A stretch of DNA of 64,000 nucleotides from the NCBI GenBank assembly GCA_965237595.1, contig CBDEFY010000004.1:248001-312000 (forward strand), read 5' to 3'. Within the stretch, counting starts at the first letter, position 1, and every line of letters starts with the position of its first letter. Position numbers and translations under genes: made by a program. Shown in pieces: positions 17,940-25,953 of this stretch. The notes under the pieces are model-generated. The model was not told where the DNA came from. It saw nothing but the letters and a program-made list of their open reading frames with translations, and did no database searches. The stretch is from UBA9611 sp965237595. Its GTDB lineage: Bacteria; Chloroflexota; Dehalococcoidia; Lucifugimonadales; UBA3495.

Positions 17940-19217
17940 ATGTTGACAGGGAGCGCTAACGGGTCCATCAAAGTAGCCGAGACGTCGATACGAACCATCA
18001 ACGCCGCACCTGTCGGCAATGTATTCGCACAGGTCATGCTCCATTTATCTCCGACACCGCGTATCAGCATTGAAATTGACAGCGTCCAACTCCCGTCCGA
18101 CTTCGATGAGTCGGCTGGAGCGTTTGATATTTCGTTGGATTCTGGTGCGACCTTTAGTGTCCGCCCGGACCTCGTCAGGTTTGAACGAACCAAAGACAAG
18201 CTACTCTGCAAAGGCTCCTTCACTTTAGCCAACGGGTCTGTAACACCCATTCAGCCTGTCGATGAACTCACAGAAGTACAATTCGGTCTACTTAACTTCC
18301 CAGCGTTCTTGGGAGAAGAATATCAACCTCCGAAGACCATTGAAGAATTTAAGAAGGGCTATCAGAGACGTGATTTTATCAAATTACAAGCTTCCTCCTG
18401 GGTGATTGAGGTAAGGTCCCTCAAGAACACGCCGGAGGTAATAGGGCGATTACGCGCCCATGGCGGATACGGCCTCACGCACGAAGGTTCTATACGGCGC
18501 TCCGATTGGAAGTCGTTCTCGGTGAACCAGGTGTCGCCTCTCTTGGGGCTGTTACGCCTATTTCTTTCGTTTGCGCGAGGCGCCAATTGCGGGCTTACCC
18601 TTGTTGTTGGCATGAATGATAAGGGCCAGCGCGTGTGGGAAACGTGGAGCGCTAGCCGTCCGAGTCCTTGGTCAGGCGAACGTTCGTGGTTCGATCACAA
18701 ACACGGGATGACCCTAGCTGAGCTGTTTCCGGGATTCTATAGGCGACTTTGGAAAGCGCCAGGACATCGCCCATTGACGATGGCACTTCATTGGTATCTC
18801 CTAAGTAACGAGACTCGTAGCCTGGAAGGTAGCATTGTCCTCACTCAGGCTGCGCTGGAGCGACTCTCTCAGCAGTTGGTCCAGGCCAAGGGGTGTAGGG
18901 AGGAAGGGGTATGGATAGAGAATGCCCTGAACGAAGCAGGGATTCCGGTACTGATTCCTTCAGAACTACAGAAGCTGAGAGAATTCATGGAGAAGATGAA
19001 GTTCCAGCACGGACCACACACCTTGGTCGAGATTCGAAATGACCTAATTCATTCGCAAATGAAACTTAAGACGCTACGAAGTGACATCTATTTGCAGGCT
19101 AAGGAGTTGGGTCTCTGGTATGTGGAATTGATGCTGTTGAGCATCTTTGACTACAAAGGCAAGTACGGAAATCGCTTGGCCCAGGATTGGTCTGGCCCAA
19201 CATGCCTCCGCCATTGA
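17940..19217 (+). CDS. Uncharacterised large protein with HEPN-type RNxxxH motif, copy 1
   Basis: 425 codons, paralogous along its length to 44006-45262. Shared landmarks in order: ANxSIKxAxT at the N-terminus, VQFGLLNFPAF, the GYGLTHEGSI segment, LFLSFARGANCGLTL (residues ~205-220), LHWYLLSNE, GSIVLTQAALERL, HGPHTLVEIRNDLIH (R366...H371) and AKELGLWYVELMLLSIFDYKGKYGNRL. The R-x4-H motif in a C-terminal helical domain is the hallmark of HEPN ribonucleases; the N-terminal ~250 residues match nothing I know. The start is set by AGGGAG before ATG 17940. The last ~8 codons (from 19193) belong to an IS21 scar and replace the native C-terminus. Confidence 0.6.
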   Translation: MLTGSANGSIKVAETSIRTINAAPVGNVFAQVMLHLSPTPRISIEIDSVQLPSDFDESAGAFDISLDSGATFSVRPDLVRFERTKDKLLCKGSFTLANGSVTPIQPVDELTEVQFGLLNFPAFLGEEYQPPKTIEEFKKGYQRRDFIKLQASSWVIEVRSLKNTPEVIGRLRAHGGYGLTHEGSIRRSDWKSFSVNQVSPLLGLLRLFLSFARGANCGLTLVVGMNDKGQRVWETWSASRPSPWSGERSWFDHKHGMTLAELFPGFYRRLWKAPGHRPLTMALHWYLLSNETRSLEGSIVLTQAALERLSQQLVQAKGCREEGVWIENALNEAGIPVLIPSELQKLREFMEKMKFQHGPHTLVEIRNDLIHSQMKLKTLRSDIYLQAKELGLWYVELMLLSIFDYKGKYGNRLAQDWSGPTCLRH

Positions 19218-19219
19218 CA
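19193..19219. repeat. 27-bp scar of an IS21 right end
   Basis: Identical over all 27 bp to 41701-41727, the outermost right end of the IS21 element at 39-41.7 kb (inward reading begins TGTCAATGGCGGAG). Here it is isolated: HEPN-type gene codons end at 19192 on one side and a helicase fragment begins at 19220 on the other. Footprint of a deleted IS21. Confidence 0.8.
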
Positions 19220-19694
19220 TCGTCCCGGACCACGACTCGCGGCGTCTTGACGAGACCGGACTCAATCGCGTCGTTCAGCCCGAAGTCGCTGACTATCCAG
19301 TCGAACAAGGTCTCTTCCGAGCTTCGCTTGCCGGACGGGGCGAAGGGTGTAGCCGAGAAGTCGTAGCAGGTGAGTATTCCTCTCGCTCGATGAATCCTGT
19401 CCAGGCCGCCCACCCACTTGGCGGCTTCCTCGATGTCAGCCTTCGCCACGCCCTTCACCTTGGACTCAGCGGGGACCCGCCAGGCGTGGTGTGCCTCGTC
19501 GTTGATGACCAGGACGTTGCGGGCGGGCCCCATCTCGTCCAGCACGTCACGGACGTAGGCCTCATCACTTTTGGCGCCGCGCTTATCCACGCTCCGCTTC
19601 CTGCCTATCTGCTCGTCAGTCTCCCAGTTGAGGGCGTGCCAGTTGTGGCGATTTCCCACCACGTTCAAGTAAGTCCTACTTGATAGTACGTTTC
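19220..19694 (-). pseudogene. Restriction-type DEAD/DEAH helicase fragment
   Basis: About 155 residues of a BPTD_3080-like or type III Res helicase: NVVGNRHNWHALNW, NVLVINDEAHHAWR (Walker B, DEAH), GGLDRIHRARGILTCYDFSATPFAPSGK (motif III, SATPF), and LFDWIVSDFGLNDAIESGLVKTPRVVVRDD. Cut upstream by IS3 at 19695 and downstream by the IS21 scar at 19219. No Walker A remains. Confidence 0.8.
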
Positions 19695-19784
19695 TGAGGT
19701 GGACCCGGAAATTCGGACAGGTGGTTAAGTGAGAGTTCTGCTCCTAAAATAGCCACAGCTGTTGCTGTGAGGGAGGAGTGGGAC

Positions 19785-20069
19785 ATGTCAAAAGAGCGGA
19801 GGAAGCACAGCCCAACATTCAAGGCCAAGGTGGCCCTGGAAGCGGTGAAGGGTGAAGAGACGGTGGCCCAACTGGCCGCCCGCTACGAGGTCCATCCCGG
19901 GCAGATCCAGGCCTGGAAGAAGTCCTTGTTGGAAGGAGCGGTCGGCGTCTTTGGTGGGAACCAAGACAAACGCCAGAAGAGCGATGCGGTCCTTGTTGCC
20001 CGGCTCTATCAGCAGATCGGCCAACTGAAGGTTGAGCGGGATTTCTTGGCGGAGAGGCTCGGTCCATGA
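19785..20069 (+). CDS. IS3 transposase OrfA
   Basis: 94 codons from MSKERRKHSP. Helix-turn-helix: FKAKVALEAVKGEETVAQLAARYEVHPGQIQAWKKSLLEGA, followed by a zipper-like helix VARLYQQIGQLKVERDFLAERL. GGAGGAG precedes the ATG. The stop overlaps the orfB ATG (ATGA), with orfB in the -1 frame as is normal for IS3. Confidence 0.9.
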   Translation: MSKERRKHSPTFKAKVALEAVKGEETVAQLAARYEVHPGQIQAWKKSLLEGAVGVFGGNQDKRQKSDAVLVARLYQQIGQLKVERDFLAERLGP

Positions 20070-21010
20070 GCCGGGAGCGGCGGCGGGAGATGGTGGACCG
20101 GCGGCACCCAGCCTTGTCCACAGTGAGACAGTGCGCCTTACTGAGCATCAGCAGGTCCAGCCTAAACTACCGGCGCAAGGGGACTTGCTCGGAGAACCTG
20201 ACGGTGATGAAGGCGATGGACCACCAGTACCTAAGTACCCCCTTCTACGGGTCGCGGCGCATGAGGGTCTGGCTGGGCACTCAAGGTCACAGGGTGAACC
20301 GGAAGCGGGTCCAGCGTCTGATGCGGACCATGGGACTACGTGCCATCTACCGGTGGCCCCGGACCAGCAAGCCGGGGCCAGGGCACAAGGTGTATCCCTA
20401 CCTCCTGAGCGGCATGGAGATCACCAGACCAAATCAGGTGTGGGCCGCCGACATCACCTACATCCCCATGGCCAAGGGTTTCTTATACCTGGTGGCCATC
20501 ATGGATTGGTACACGCGGTACGTGGTGGCCTGGCGTCTTTCCAACACCTTGGATGCTGATTTCTGTGTCGAGACATTGGAGGAAGCGCTTGGCAAGGGGA
20601 AGCCAGAGGTCTTCAACACCGACCAGGGCAGCCAGTTCACCGGCGAAGCCTTCACCGGTCTCCTAGAGCAGCACGGAGTGAGAATCAGCATGGACGGGAA
20701 GGGACGCTACACCGACAACATCTTGTTGGAGCGGCTGTGGCGCACGGTTAAGTACGAGGAGGTCTACCTGAAAGCCTACTCCAACGGGCGAGAAGCCAAG
20801 GCCGGGCCTGACGCATACTTCAGCTTCTACAACAACCAAAGACCCCACCAGGCCTTGGGCTACCGGACACCGGCTGAGGTGCTCAAAGGAGACTTGGCGC
20901 CATCAGATGAACGGTCAATCAATGGGAAACGGGCACCGAACGGAGCGTTCTCAGACCTTGGAAAGACGGCGGAACTCTCACTTAGTTTTGCACCAAACCT
21001 GTCCAACTGA
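20066..21010 (+). CDS. IS3 transposase OrfB (DDE integrase)
   Basis: 314 codons. An HTH_21-like N-terminus (YGSRRMRVWLGTQGHRVNRKRVQRLMRTMGL) precedes the rve core: VWAADITYIP (Asp), FNTDQGSQFTG (Asp) and DNILLERLWRTVKYEEVY (Glu). C-terminus HQALGYRTPAEVL. All catalytic residues are present, so this copy may be active. Confidence 0.92.
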   Translation: MSRERRREMVDRRHPALSTVRQCALLSISRSSLNYRRKGTCSENLTVMKAMDHQYLSTPFYGSRRMRVWLGTQGHRVNRKRVQRLMRTMGLRAIYRWPRTSKPGPGHKVYPYLLSGMEITRPNQVWAADITYIPMAKGFLYLVAIMDWYTRYVVAWRLSNTLDADFCVETLEEALGKGKPEVFNTDQGSQFTGEAFTGLLEQHGVRISMDGKGRYTDNILLERLWRTVKYEEVYLKAYSNGREAKAGPDAYFSFYNNQRPHQALGYRTPAEVLKGDLAPSDERSINGKRAPNGAFSDLGKTAELSLSFAPNLSN

Positions 21011-21153
21011 TTGGGTCCACCTCATTCAAACCAAGAAAACGTTAATTCGAACTGACGCTCCCTTGCACGACTCGTACGCTAATGCCTCCGCCGGGTATAC
21101 GCTCGACACCCCAATCCTGCATGGGCCATAATTGCCGAGCGTTGCGGAACTGG

Positions 21154-22590
21154 CTAGACCCGTCGCCTCGCGCGGAACGCGAGCGTTAGAGCCCCGACCA
21201 GGCTGAGGACCACAAGCGCTCCACCCACAGGGATCCCGATGGAACGCCAGGGGTTCGCTTCTTCCGGGCTTTGGAGCTCGGTGGTGATCCTCGCTTGTGC
21301 ATCTTCGTCAGGCTTGTCCTTGGGTAGTCGCCCGTCGCTCCGCACCTCCTGGTGGAGGACGACTCCGTCTCCCACCAGGGAAGTGAGGACGCTGTCGAAG
21401 GCGGATGCGGGCACCAGGAAACTCAGGAACGCCTCCTGGCCGTCCTGTTGGGTCGAGACCGTTACCACCTGACCCATCGTCCCGCCGGCTTGGTCGACCA
21501 GGTCGCGGATGCGCCTGACCGAACGCTCCACGTCGCGCACTTCGATCCGCAGGGACGCTGAGGGAGCGGAGGCCGTTGGGTCGGGAGGGAGCGCAAAGGT
21601 CACCGTGATCGTCGCGAGCGCGACGCTACGTTCGATGAAGTCGAGCTGCCCTTGCAAGCGCTCGACGTTTGCCCGCACGCGCCCGAGTTCCCGCTCCACG
21701 GTGAGCACGTCGCTGACGGATACGGCCCGGTCGAGCAGCTTCAGCAGGCTCGCCTCAGCGCTCCGCTCGCTCCGAAGCTGGGCCGCGAGGTCGATGGCGT
21801 CACCTGTGACGTCGGTCTGACCAAGGCTCTGTCCGAGCACCTCGCCGAACGCCTCGATGCGGTCGATCGTGTAGTTGAACTGGTCGGCAGGCACGCGGAT
21901 GGTGGCGGAGCCGCGTCCGGGCTGAGGGCCGTCTCTCGTGGAGACGTGCTCGATAAAGCCTCCAACCGACTCCACGAAGGCGCGGAGCTCGGTGATGGCC
22001 GTGCCGACGTCTTTTACCTCGACCGTCAGCGACGCCTGCGAGATGACCTGCCGCTCGCTATTGAAGACCGGGAAGTCCTGGGCGTCGCCCGAGGGACTCG
22101 GGGCTGGCCCCCGCGTGCCCACAGGCCCTGGACTTCCAGCAGGACCCCAGACATTCTGCGGCGCTGGCGTCGCAGTGGGCGGATCCGGATCCGCCAAGAG
22201 CGCGCCTGACTGCTCTTGCTCCAACGCCCGCGACAGGCGCGTGTCTGCTCCATCGTCAACATCTGGAAGTCCAGCGCTGTCATCTGATCTGATGACGAGG
22301 CTGAATGAGGTCTCATCTACGCCTGCGACGAGCAGCCCATCGCCGTTTCCTGCCGTCAGACCAGCGGCGACCAGCATGATACCGGTGGCTCCGACGGTCA
22401 GCACGACGGTAGCGGCGGCGCCAACCGCAAGGGAGGCCCATCGCCGTTGCCACCAGGTGGAAGTTGTGGTGGATCCCTCCAGCCTCGGCTTGATGCGCAC
22501 CCACAGGTCTGCAGGGGCGGGCGCCTCACTCCCCGCCGCGTGGAGCGCCGTCCGCAGCCTGCGTTCGGTCTTCTCGTCTTGCTCGCTCAT
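21154..22590 (-). CDS. DUF4349 membrane protein, probable anti-sigma factor
   Basis: 478 codons. A short cytoplasmic N-terminus (MSEQDEKTERRLRTALHAAGSE) is followed by one membrane segment near residues 50-75 (LAVGAAATVVLTVGATGIMLVAAG) and a Pro-rich linker. The DUF4349 domain shows RQVISQASLTVEVKDVGTAITELRAFVESVGGFIEHVS, then GSATIRVPADQFNYTIDRIEAFGEVLGQSLGQTDVT. A coiled region follows, and a C-terminal membrane segment ends RARRRV. It overlaps the ECF sigma gene by ATGA, the standard layout of a sigma/anti-sigma pair sensing envelope stress. Among the least disturbed genes here. Confidence 0.85.
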   Translation of the reverse strand: MSEQDEKTERRLRTALHAAGSEAPAPADLWVRIKPRLEGSTTTSTWWQRRWASLAVGAAATVVLTVGATGIMLVAAGLTAGNGDGLLVAGVDETSFSLVIRSDDSAGLPDVDDGADTRLSRALEQEQSGALLADPDPPTATPAPQNVWGPAGSPGPVGTRGPAPSPSGDAQDFPVFNSERQVISQASLTVEVKDVGTAITELRAFVESVGGFIEHVSTRDGPQPGRGSATIRVPADQFNYTIDRIEAFGEVLGQSLGQTDVTGDAIDLAAQLRSERSAEASLLKLLDRAVSVSDVLTVERELGRVRANVERLQGQLDFIERSVALATITVTFALPPDPTASAPSASLRIEVRDVERSVRRIRDLVDQAGGTMGQVVTVSTQQDGQEAFLSFLVPASAFDSVLTSLVGDGVVLHQEVRSDGRLPKDKPDEDAQARITTELQSPEEANPWRSIGIPVGGALVVLSLVGALTLAFRARRRV

Positions 22591-23117
22591 GTCTCGTCCT
22601 CGCAGTCTGCAAGTATCTCTCGCAGGTGCTCAAGCGCCCTGCTCAAGCGCGATTTGACTGTTCCCTCACGGACGCCGAGAGCATTCGCCACTTCCCTCGT
22701 CGATAGGTCCGTGAAGTAGCGGAGTGCAACTACTCGCTGGTGATCGTCGGACAGCTGGCTGAGCGCTCGCCGAACCTCGTCCTTGTCGTTCACATAGCCG
22801 AACGCTGGGTCCGTGCTGCCTTGATCAGCCTCGGATAACGGTTCGACTGACAGCTGATGGCGAGCCTTCGCGTTGAGCGCCTGGTTGACCGCGATGCGGA
22901 CCAACCAAGGTTTCACGGGCTCGCCGAGACGGAACGTTGCTATGCCTTTCCAGGCTCGCACGAACGTCTCTTGGACGAGCTCTTCGCTGACCGCCCTGTC
23001 ATGTGTCATGAGATAGAGCGTACCCATCAGCACGTCCCCGTAGTACTCCACTATCGGACGGAATGCCTCGCGGTCGCCGCTCTGGCAGCGCCGGACCGCA
23101 TCCTGCTCGTTGATCAC
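22587..23117 (-). CDS. ECF-type RNA polymerase sigma factor
   Basis: About 176 codons from GTG 23117, preceded by AGGAGAG; a longer frame opens at 23186. Region 2: DREAFRPIVEYYGDVLMGTLYLMTHDRAVSEELVQETFVRAWKG. Region 4: LSDDHQRVVALRYFTDLSTREVANALGVREGTVKSRLSRALEHLREIL. The intervening linker carries SVEPLSEADQGSTDPA. Directs RNA polymerase to a small regulon, held by the DUF4349 partner translated from the overlapping gene. Confidence 0.92.
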   Translation of the reverse strand: MINEQDAVRRCQSGDREAFRPIVEYYGDVLMGTLYLMTHDRAVSEELVQETFVRAWKGIATFRLGEPVKPWLVRIAVNQALNAKARHQLSVEPLSEADQGSTDPAFGYVNDKDEVRRALSQLSDDHQRVVALRYFTDLSTREVANALGVREGTVKSRLSRALEHLREILADCEDET

Positions 23118-23206
23118 GTTCTCTCCTGGTCGCCAGCGGCCTTCATTAGGAATATACAGGCCATTGAGGCGATAGGTTCCCTGCACTGTTGTGGTGAGCG
23201 ACAGTT

Positions 23207-23533
23207 AAGGTCTTGATGCTACCTATTCTTCGTGAGGCTTGTCTTGAGTTTGGGAGGCAACTCCCTCTCTGCTACGCTTGAGCCGGTAGCTCTCGCCGTT
23301 CATCTCCAGGATGTGGACGTGGTGGGTGAGGCGGTCCAGCAGGGCCCCGGTGAGCCTCTCCGACCCGAAGACCTCGGTCCACTCGTCGAAGGGAAGGTTG
23401 GTGGTCACCAGGATTGAGCCCCGCTCGTAGCGCTGGCTGAAGACCTCGAAGAGCAGTTCGCCGACGATCAGCAGGACGAGACGGGACATCTGCCGCTGGA
23501 GGTTCAGCAACCGTCTCTCGTTCCTGGCCCCCA
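23207..23533 (-). pseudogene. IS21 IstB fragment with internal deletion
   Basis: Same family as the intact IstB at 40763-41545. It keeps LLNLQRQMSRLVLLI and, after losing about 14 codons including the Walker B Asp-Glu, ELLFEVFSQRYERGSILVTTNLPFDEWTEVFGSERLTG through the C-terminus SQTQDKPHEE. The first 155 residues are gone. Sequence identity with the intact copy continues into the non-coding tail to about 23207. Confidence 0.85.
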
Positions 23534-23823
23534 GCGGTCCGCTTTACCCCGTTTTCACCGGCGCGACTCCCCGGCGCGGTTACCCAGCCGGTGTACTTCG
23601 CCAACATGGCGCGGCTAGACCGCCGGCCCAGCCGCATGGTCGCGGAGTCCGTAGGGATGGCCTGGGCCAGCCCCAGTCGGCCGGCATGGCTGGAAACAGC
23701 CCTGTTTACAGCCATGGCTGTAAATCCCCACTCCCCGTAGCTGAAGGGATGGCTGGCAAACCCAGTTGCAAACCCCTTGGCAGAACGCCATACTTCAGGT
23801 ATTCCAGCCAGGGGTAGAGCAGG
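23534..23823. other. Resolvase upstream region, candidate res site
   Basis: No gene recognised. Contains several related ATGGCTG-based words (near 23686, 23714 and 23748) and a perfect 20-bp palindrome at 23705-23724, immediately upstream of a small serine recombinase. Such clusters are expected for res subsites or an operator. Confidence 0.4.
23705..23724. repeat. Perfect 20-bp palindrome
   Basis: Half-site TTTACAGCCA followed directly by its complement TGGCTGTAAA. A diverged half-site (GGCTGGAAACAGCC) lies just upstream. Position 100 bp before the resolvase suggests a recombinase binding site. Confidence 0.7.
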
Positions 23824-24384
23824 ATGACGCTGTACGGCTATGCCAGGGTCTCGGTCAGAGAGCCGGAGGACAAGAATCTGGACCTGCAGGTCGAGCGACT
23901 GGTCCGCGCCGGCTGCTCCATGGGCAATGTTCGAGCCGAGGAGGCCAGCGGGGCCAAGGACGACCGCGGCGGCCTCCTGGAGCTGCTGAACTTGGTGGTC
24001 GAGGGGGACACCCTGGTGGTCACCCACATCGACCGGCTCTCCAGGGGGCTGACCTACGGGCTGCAGGTGATCGAGGGGCTGCACCGGGCGGGAGTGGAGT
24101 TCCGGTCCCTGGCGGAAGACTTCGACACGGCCACGTCCACCGGCAAGCTCCAGCTCACGATGGTGCTCGCCTTTAGCGAGTGGTGGCGGAACTCGATCAG
24201 GGAGCGCTCGGTCGCGGGGCAGGCGAAGGCGCGGGCCGAGGGGCGGTTCCCTGGGCGGCGGCCGAGCCTGAACGAGCGGCAACGGGAGTACATCCGGGCA
24301 GAGCGGTCGAAGGGAGTGAGCCAGCGGGAACTGGCCAAGCGCCTGGAGGTCAGCCGTTGGACCATCCAGCAGGTGGACAGGTAG
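23824..24384 (+). CDS. Small serine recombinase (resolvase/invertase)
   Basis: 186 codons. The catalytic domain starts MTLYGYARVS, with the nucleophile Ser10. It continues with LDLQVERLVRAGC, GGLLELLNLVVEGDTLVVTHIDRLSRG (conserved DRLSR), GVEFRSLAEDFDTATSTGKLQLTMVLAFSEW and RERSVAGQAKARAEGR. The C-terminal helix-turn-helix is SQRELAKRLEVSRWTIQQV. Full family length. Most likely resolves or inverts DNA at sites in the palindrome-containing upstream region. Confidence 0.9.
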   Translation: MTLYGYARVSVREPEDKNLDLQVERLVRAGCSMGNVRAEEASGAKDDRGGLLELLNLVVEGDTLVVTHIDRLSRGLTYGLQVIEGLHRAGVEFRSLAEDFDTATSTGKLQLTMVLAFSEWWRNSIRERSVAGQAKARAEGRFPGRRPSLNERQREYIRAERSKGVSQRELAKRLEVSRWTIQQVDR

Positions 24385-24554
24385 CGGTTGGGGGGGCTGG
24401 GTGTGTCAACGCCGACGGCTGGCCCACGGGAACCGCGGCCATATGACCCGCAACGCGGTCTCCGATGCCGATTGCTGAAATCCCCGCTCTTGGAAACTAA
24501 CCGCCTTCTTCTGCCCGGTCCCCCAGCTCAGTAGCTTTCGACGTTCCGACCTTG

Positions 24555-24578
24555 CAAAGTACAGGGCAAAGTACAGGG
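24555..24578. repeat. 12-bp tandem duplication
   Basis: CAAAGTACAGGG occurs twice head to tail, followed by a degenerate third start (CAAACGGG). It lies about 100 bp before the small gene at 24679; could be an iteron or operator remnant. Confidence 0.5.
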
Positions 24579-24678
24579 CAAACGGGCCATGGGTGGACCT
24601 GCGGGCCGGAGACAAGCGTCCTTACAACCCCATAACCGATGCCGGGGGGCCGCGGCCACGGTCGATCAGGAGGAAGCT

Positions 24679-24840
24679 ATGACTGAGATGGAAATGCTGA
24701 AGGAGCTCCGGAAGGTGGTCGCGTCTATCGCTGGCCAGGCCGGCGGGAACAGGGAGGCGGTGAAGGCCGAGATCCGCGCGGAGCTGGTCAGCACGATCAA
24801 GGAACGGTTCGGGGCATACCTCGACCGGGTGAAGCGATGA
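24679..24840 (+). CDS. Small helical protein, 53 residues
   Basis: MTEMEMLKELRKVVASIAGQ... with a C-terminal amphipathic helix (VKAEIRAELVSTIKERFGAYLDRV). AGGAGG lies 7 bases before the ATG, which sets the start. Its stop overlaps the next ATG (ATGA). Function unknown; probably plasmid or element accessory. Confidence 0.6.
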   Translation: MTEMEMLKELRKVVASIAGQAGGNREAVKAEIRAELVSTIKERFGAYLDRVKR

Positions 24841-24998
24841 CGGCCCCTGCCTGCGCCAGATGCAACCAGGTGGACCGGATGAGGTCCCTGCCGTCCACCA
24901 CCACCGACTTCGGCGGGATGGTCCATGTCTGGGTCTGCCGGCGCTGCGGGATCGTGGCGGTGGCCACCCAGGGAGAACGGGTCGCACCGGGGAATTGA
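24837..24998 (+). CDS. Zinc-ribbon-like mini-protein, 53 residues
   Basis: Starts in an ATGA overlap with the previous gene. Two CxxC pairs (CARC near residue 6 and CRRC near residue 35) are spaced as in a zinc ribbon. Not recognised. It is likely co-translated with the helical protein upstream. Confidence 0.55.
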   Translation: MTAPACARCNQVDRMRSLPSTTTDFGGMVHVWVCRRCGIVAVATQGERVAPGN

Positions 24999-25126
24999 TG
25001 GTGGACGTTTTGGTATGCGGGGCCATGGCCCCGTCCTCCGGAGGGCTGTTTTGAGCCGGGGGAATGTACACAGTTGGGCGGACGTCCCATCCGCCTGGGC
25101 TTTAGGCAGGCCTCCGAGCAATTCTG

Positions 25127-25154
25127 TGGGAAGCAATAATTTTTTTGCTTCCCA
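25127..25154. repeat. 10-bp stem inverted repeat
   Basis: TGGGAAGCAA (25127-25136) and TTGCTTCCCA (25145-25154) around a T-rich 8-base loop. It lies 60 bp before the gene at 25216. There is no U-tract after the stem on the plus strand, so an operator or a bidirectional hairpin is as likely as a terminator. Confidence 0.5.
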
Positions 25155-25215
25155 TGACAGGCGAACCTTCGGGTGTCACACTGGACCGACACAGACAATT
25201 CAGCGGAGGAAAGCC

Positions 25216-25635
25216 ATGCTGAACGTTCTACTCCAAGAGTGGGCCCGGAATAACCCCGAGCAAGCCAGGGCTGTGAATAGCATCGTGGAGGGTTTCTTTA
25301 TCGCCCTGACTGAGGCAGGACGGAAGCTGTATCCGATCCTAGAAGTGCTCGTCCCCGAAGTCGCAGCAGCTAGGTTAAAGAAGCGATATGAGGAAACTGG
25401 GATTGCGATCCAAATCGACGAAGCTACCCGGTTGGCATTTCTGATAATGGCTCTTCGTATTCCGTACACCGGTCCTGACCCTAGGCCTGACGGCATTATA
25501 GGCTCTCACTCTCAACGCTCATCGAGGATTCAAAAACCAACCCCGTTGCTTACCGCGCGGTACAGGAAGAACTGCGCCATCTTAGAGATACAGGAGAGGT
25601 TCCGAGCGAGCTTCGCCAATGGGCATATGACGTAG
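25216..25635 (+). CDS. Hypothetical protein, probably frameshifted at its C-terminus
   Basis: 139 codons starting MLNVLLQEWARNNPEQARAVNSIVEG, with GGAGG seven bases before the ATG. The first ~95 residues look like a folded helical protein (LTEAGRKLYPILEVLVPEVAAARLKKRYEETG). The tail after RPDGIIG is basic and unstructured-looking, whereas an overlapping frame becomes protein-like at exactly that point. I therefore suspect one indel near 25495. Not recognised. Confidence 0.5.
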   Translation: MLNVLLQEWARNNPEQARAVNSIVEGFFIALTEAGRKLYPILEVLVPEVAAARLKKRYEETGIAIQIDEATRLAFLIMALRIPYTGPDPRPDGIIGSHSQRSSRIQKPTPLLTARYRKNCAILEIQERFRASFANGHMT

Positions 25636-25910
25636 CTGTTGAGGACCGAACGGTTCCCACAACCGGGCCGGGACGTAGCCCATTCACGAACCAAGTTCGT
25701 GATTCCACTATCATCGGAACCATGGAGATATTGATCAGCTGTGGTCTTCGGGCAACTCGGAACGACGCTTCAGAACCGATTTCCGCTGCAGACGCAGTGT
25801 CCAAGGCGCTAACAAAACTTGGGATAGAACTACAAACCGCGAGCGTTAGCAAGATTTGGACGAACCGAGCTAAAAAGCCCTTTCCGATGCTAACGATTGA
25901 CTCGCTCTGA
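25496..25910 (+). pseudogene. Probable continuation of the preceding gene in another frame
   Basis: An open frame without a start codon reads STLIEDSKTNPVAYRAVQEELRHLRDTGEVPSELRQW, then AYDVAVEDRTVPTTGPGRSP, then IIGTMEILISCGLRATRNDASEPISAADAVSKALTKLGIEL and ASVSKIWTNRAKK. It has normal protein composition and ends at TGA 25908-25910. Together with 25216-25495 it would give a ~230-residue protein. An ATG at 25722 could give a 62-residue product. Confidence 0.45.
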
Positions 25911-25953
25911 TCAAGCTAGAAGGATGCTGGTGCTTGGACGGGGACAATCAGTG

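Larger units (their letters stand above)
19695..21024 (+). mobile_element. Intact IS3-family element (copy A), 1330 bp
   Basis: Bounded by inverted repeats beginning TGAGGTGGACCC at 19695 and the complement ending at 21024, with GGACAGG further in on both sides. Flanked by a 3-bp direct repeat TTC (19692-19694 and 21025-21027). Encodes uninterrupted orfA and orfB. It is the reference for degraded copies B (56676-58008), C (58009-58541) and remnants at 32034 and 51020. Confidence 0.9.

Noticed and set aside
21652..22209. Plus-strand open frames over the DUF4349 gene
   Set aside because: Antisense shadows of a high-GC coding region with clear domain content on the minus strand.
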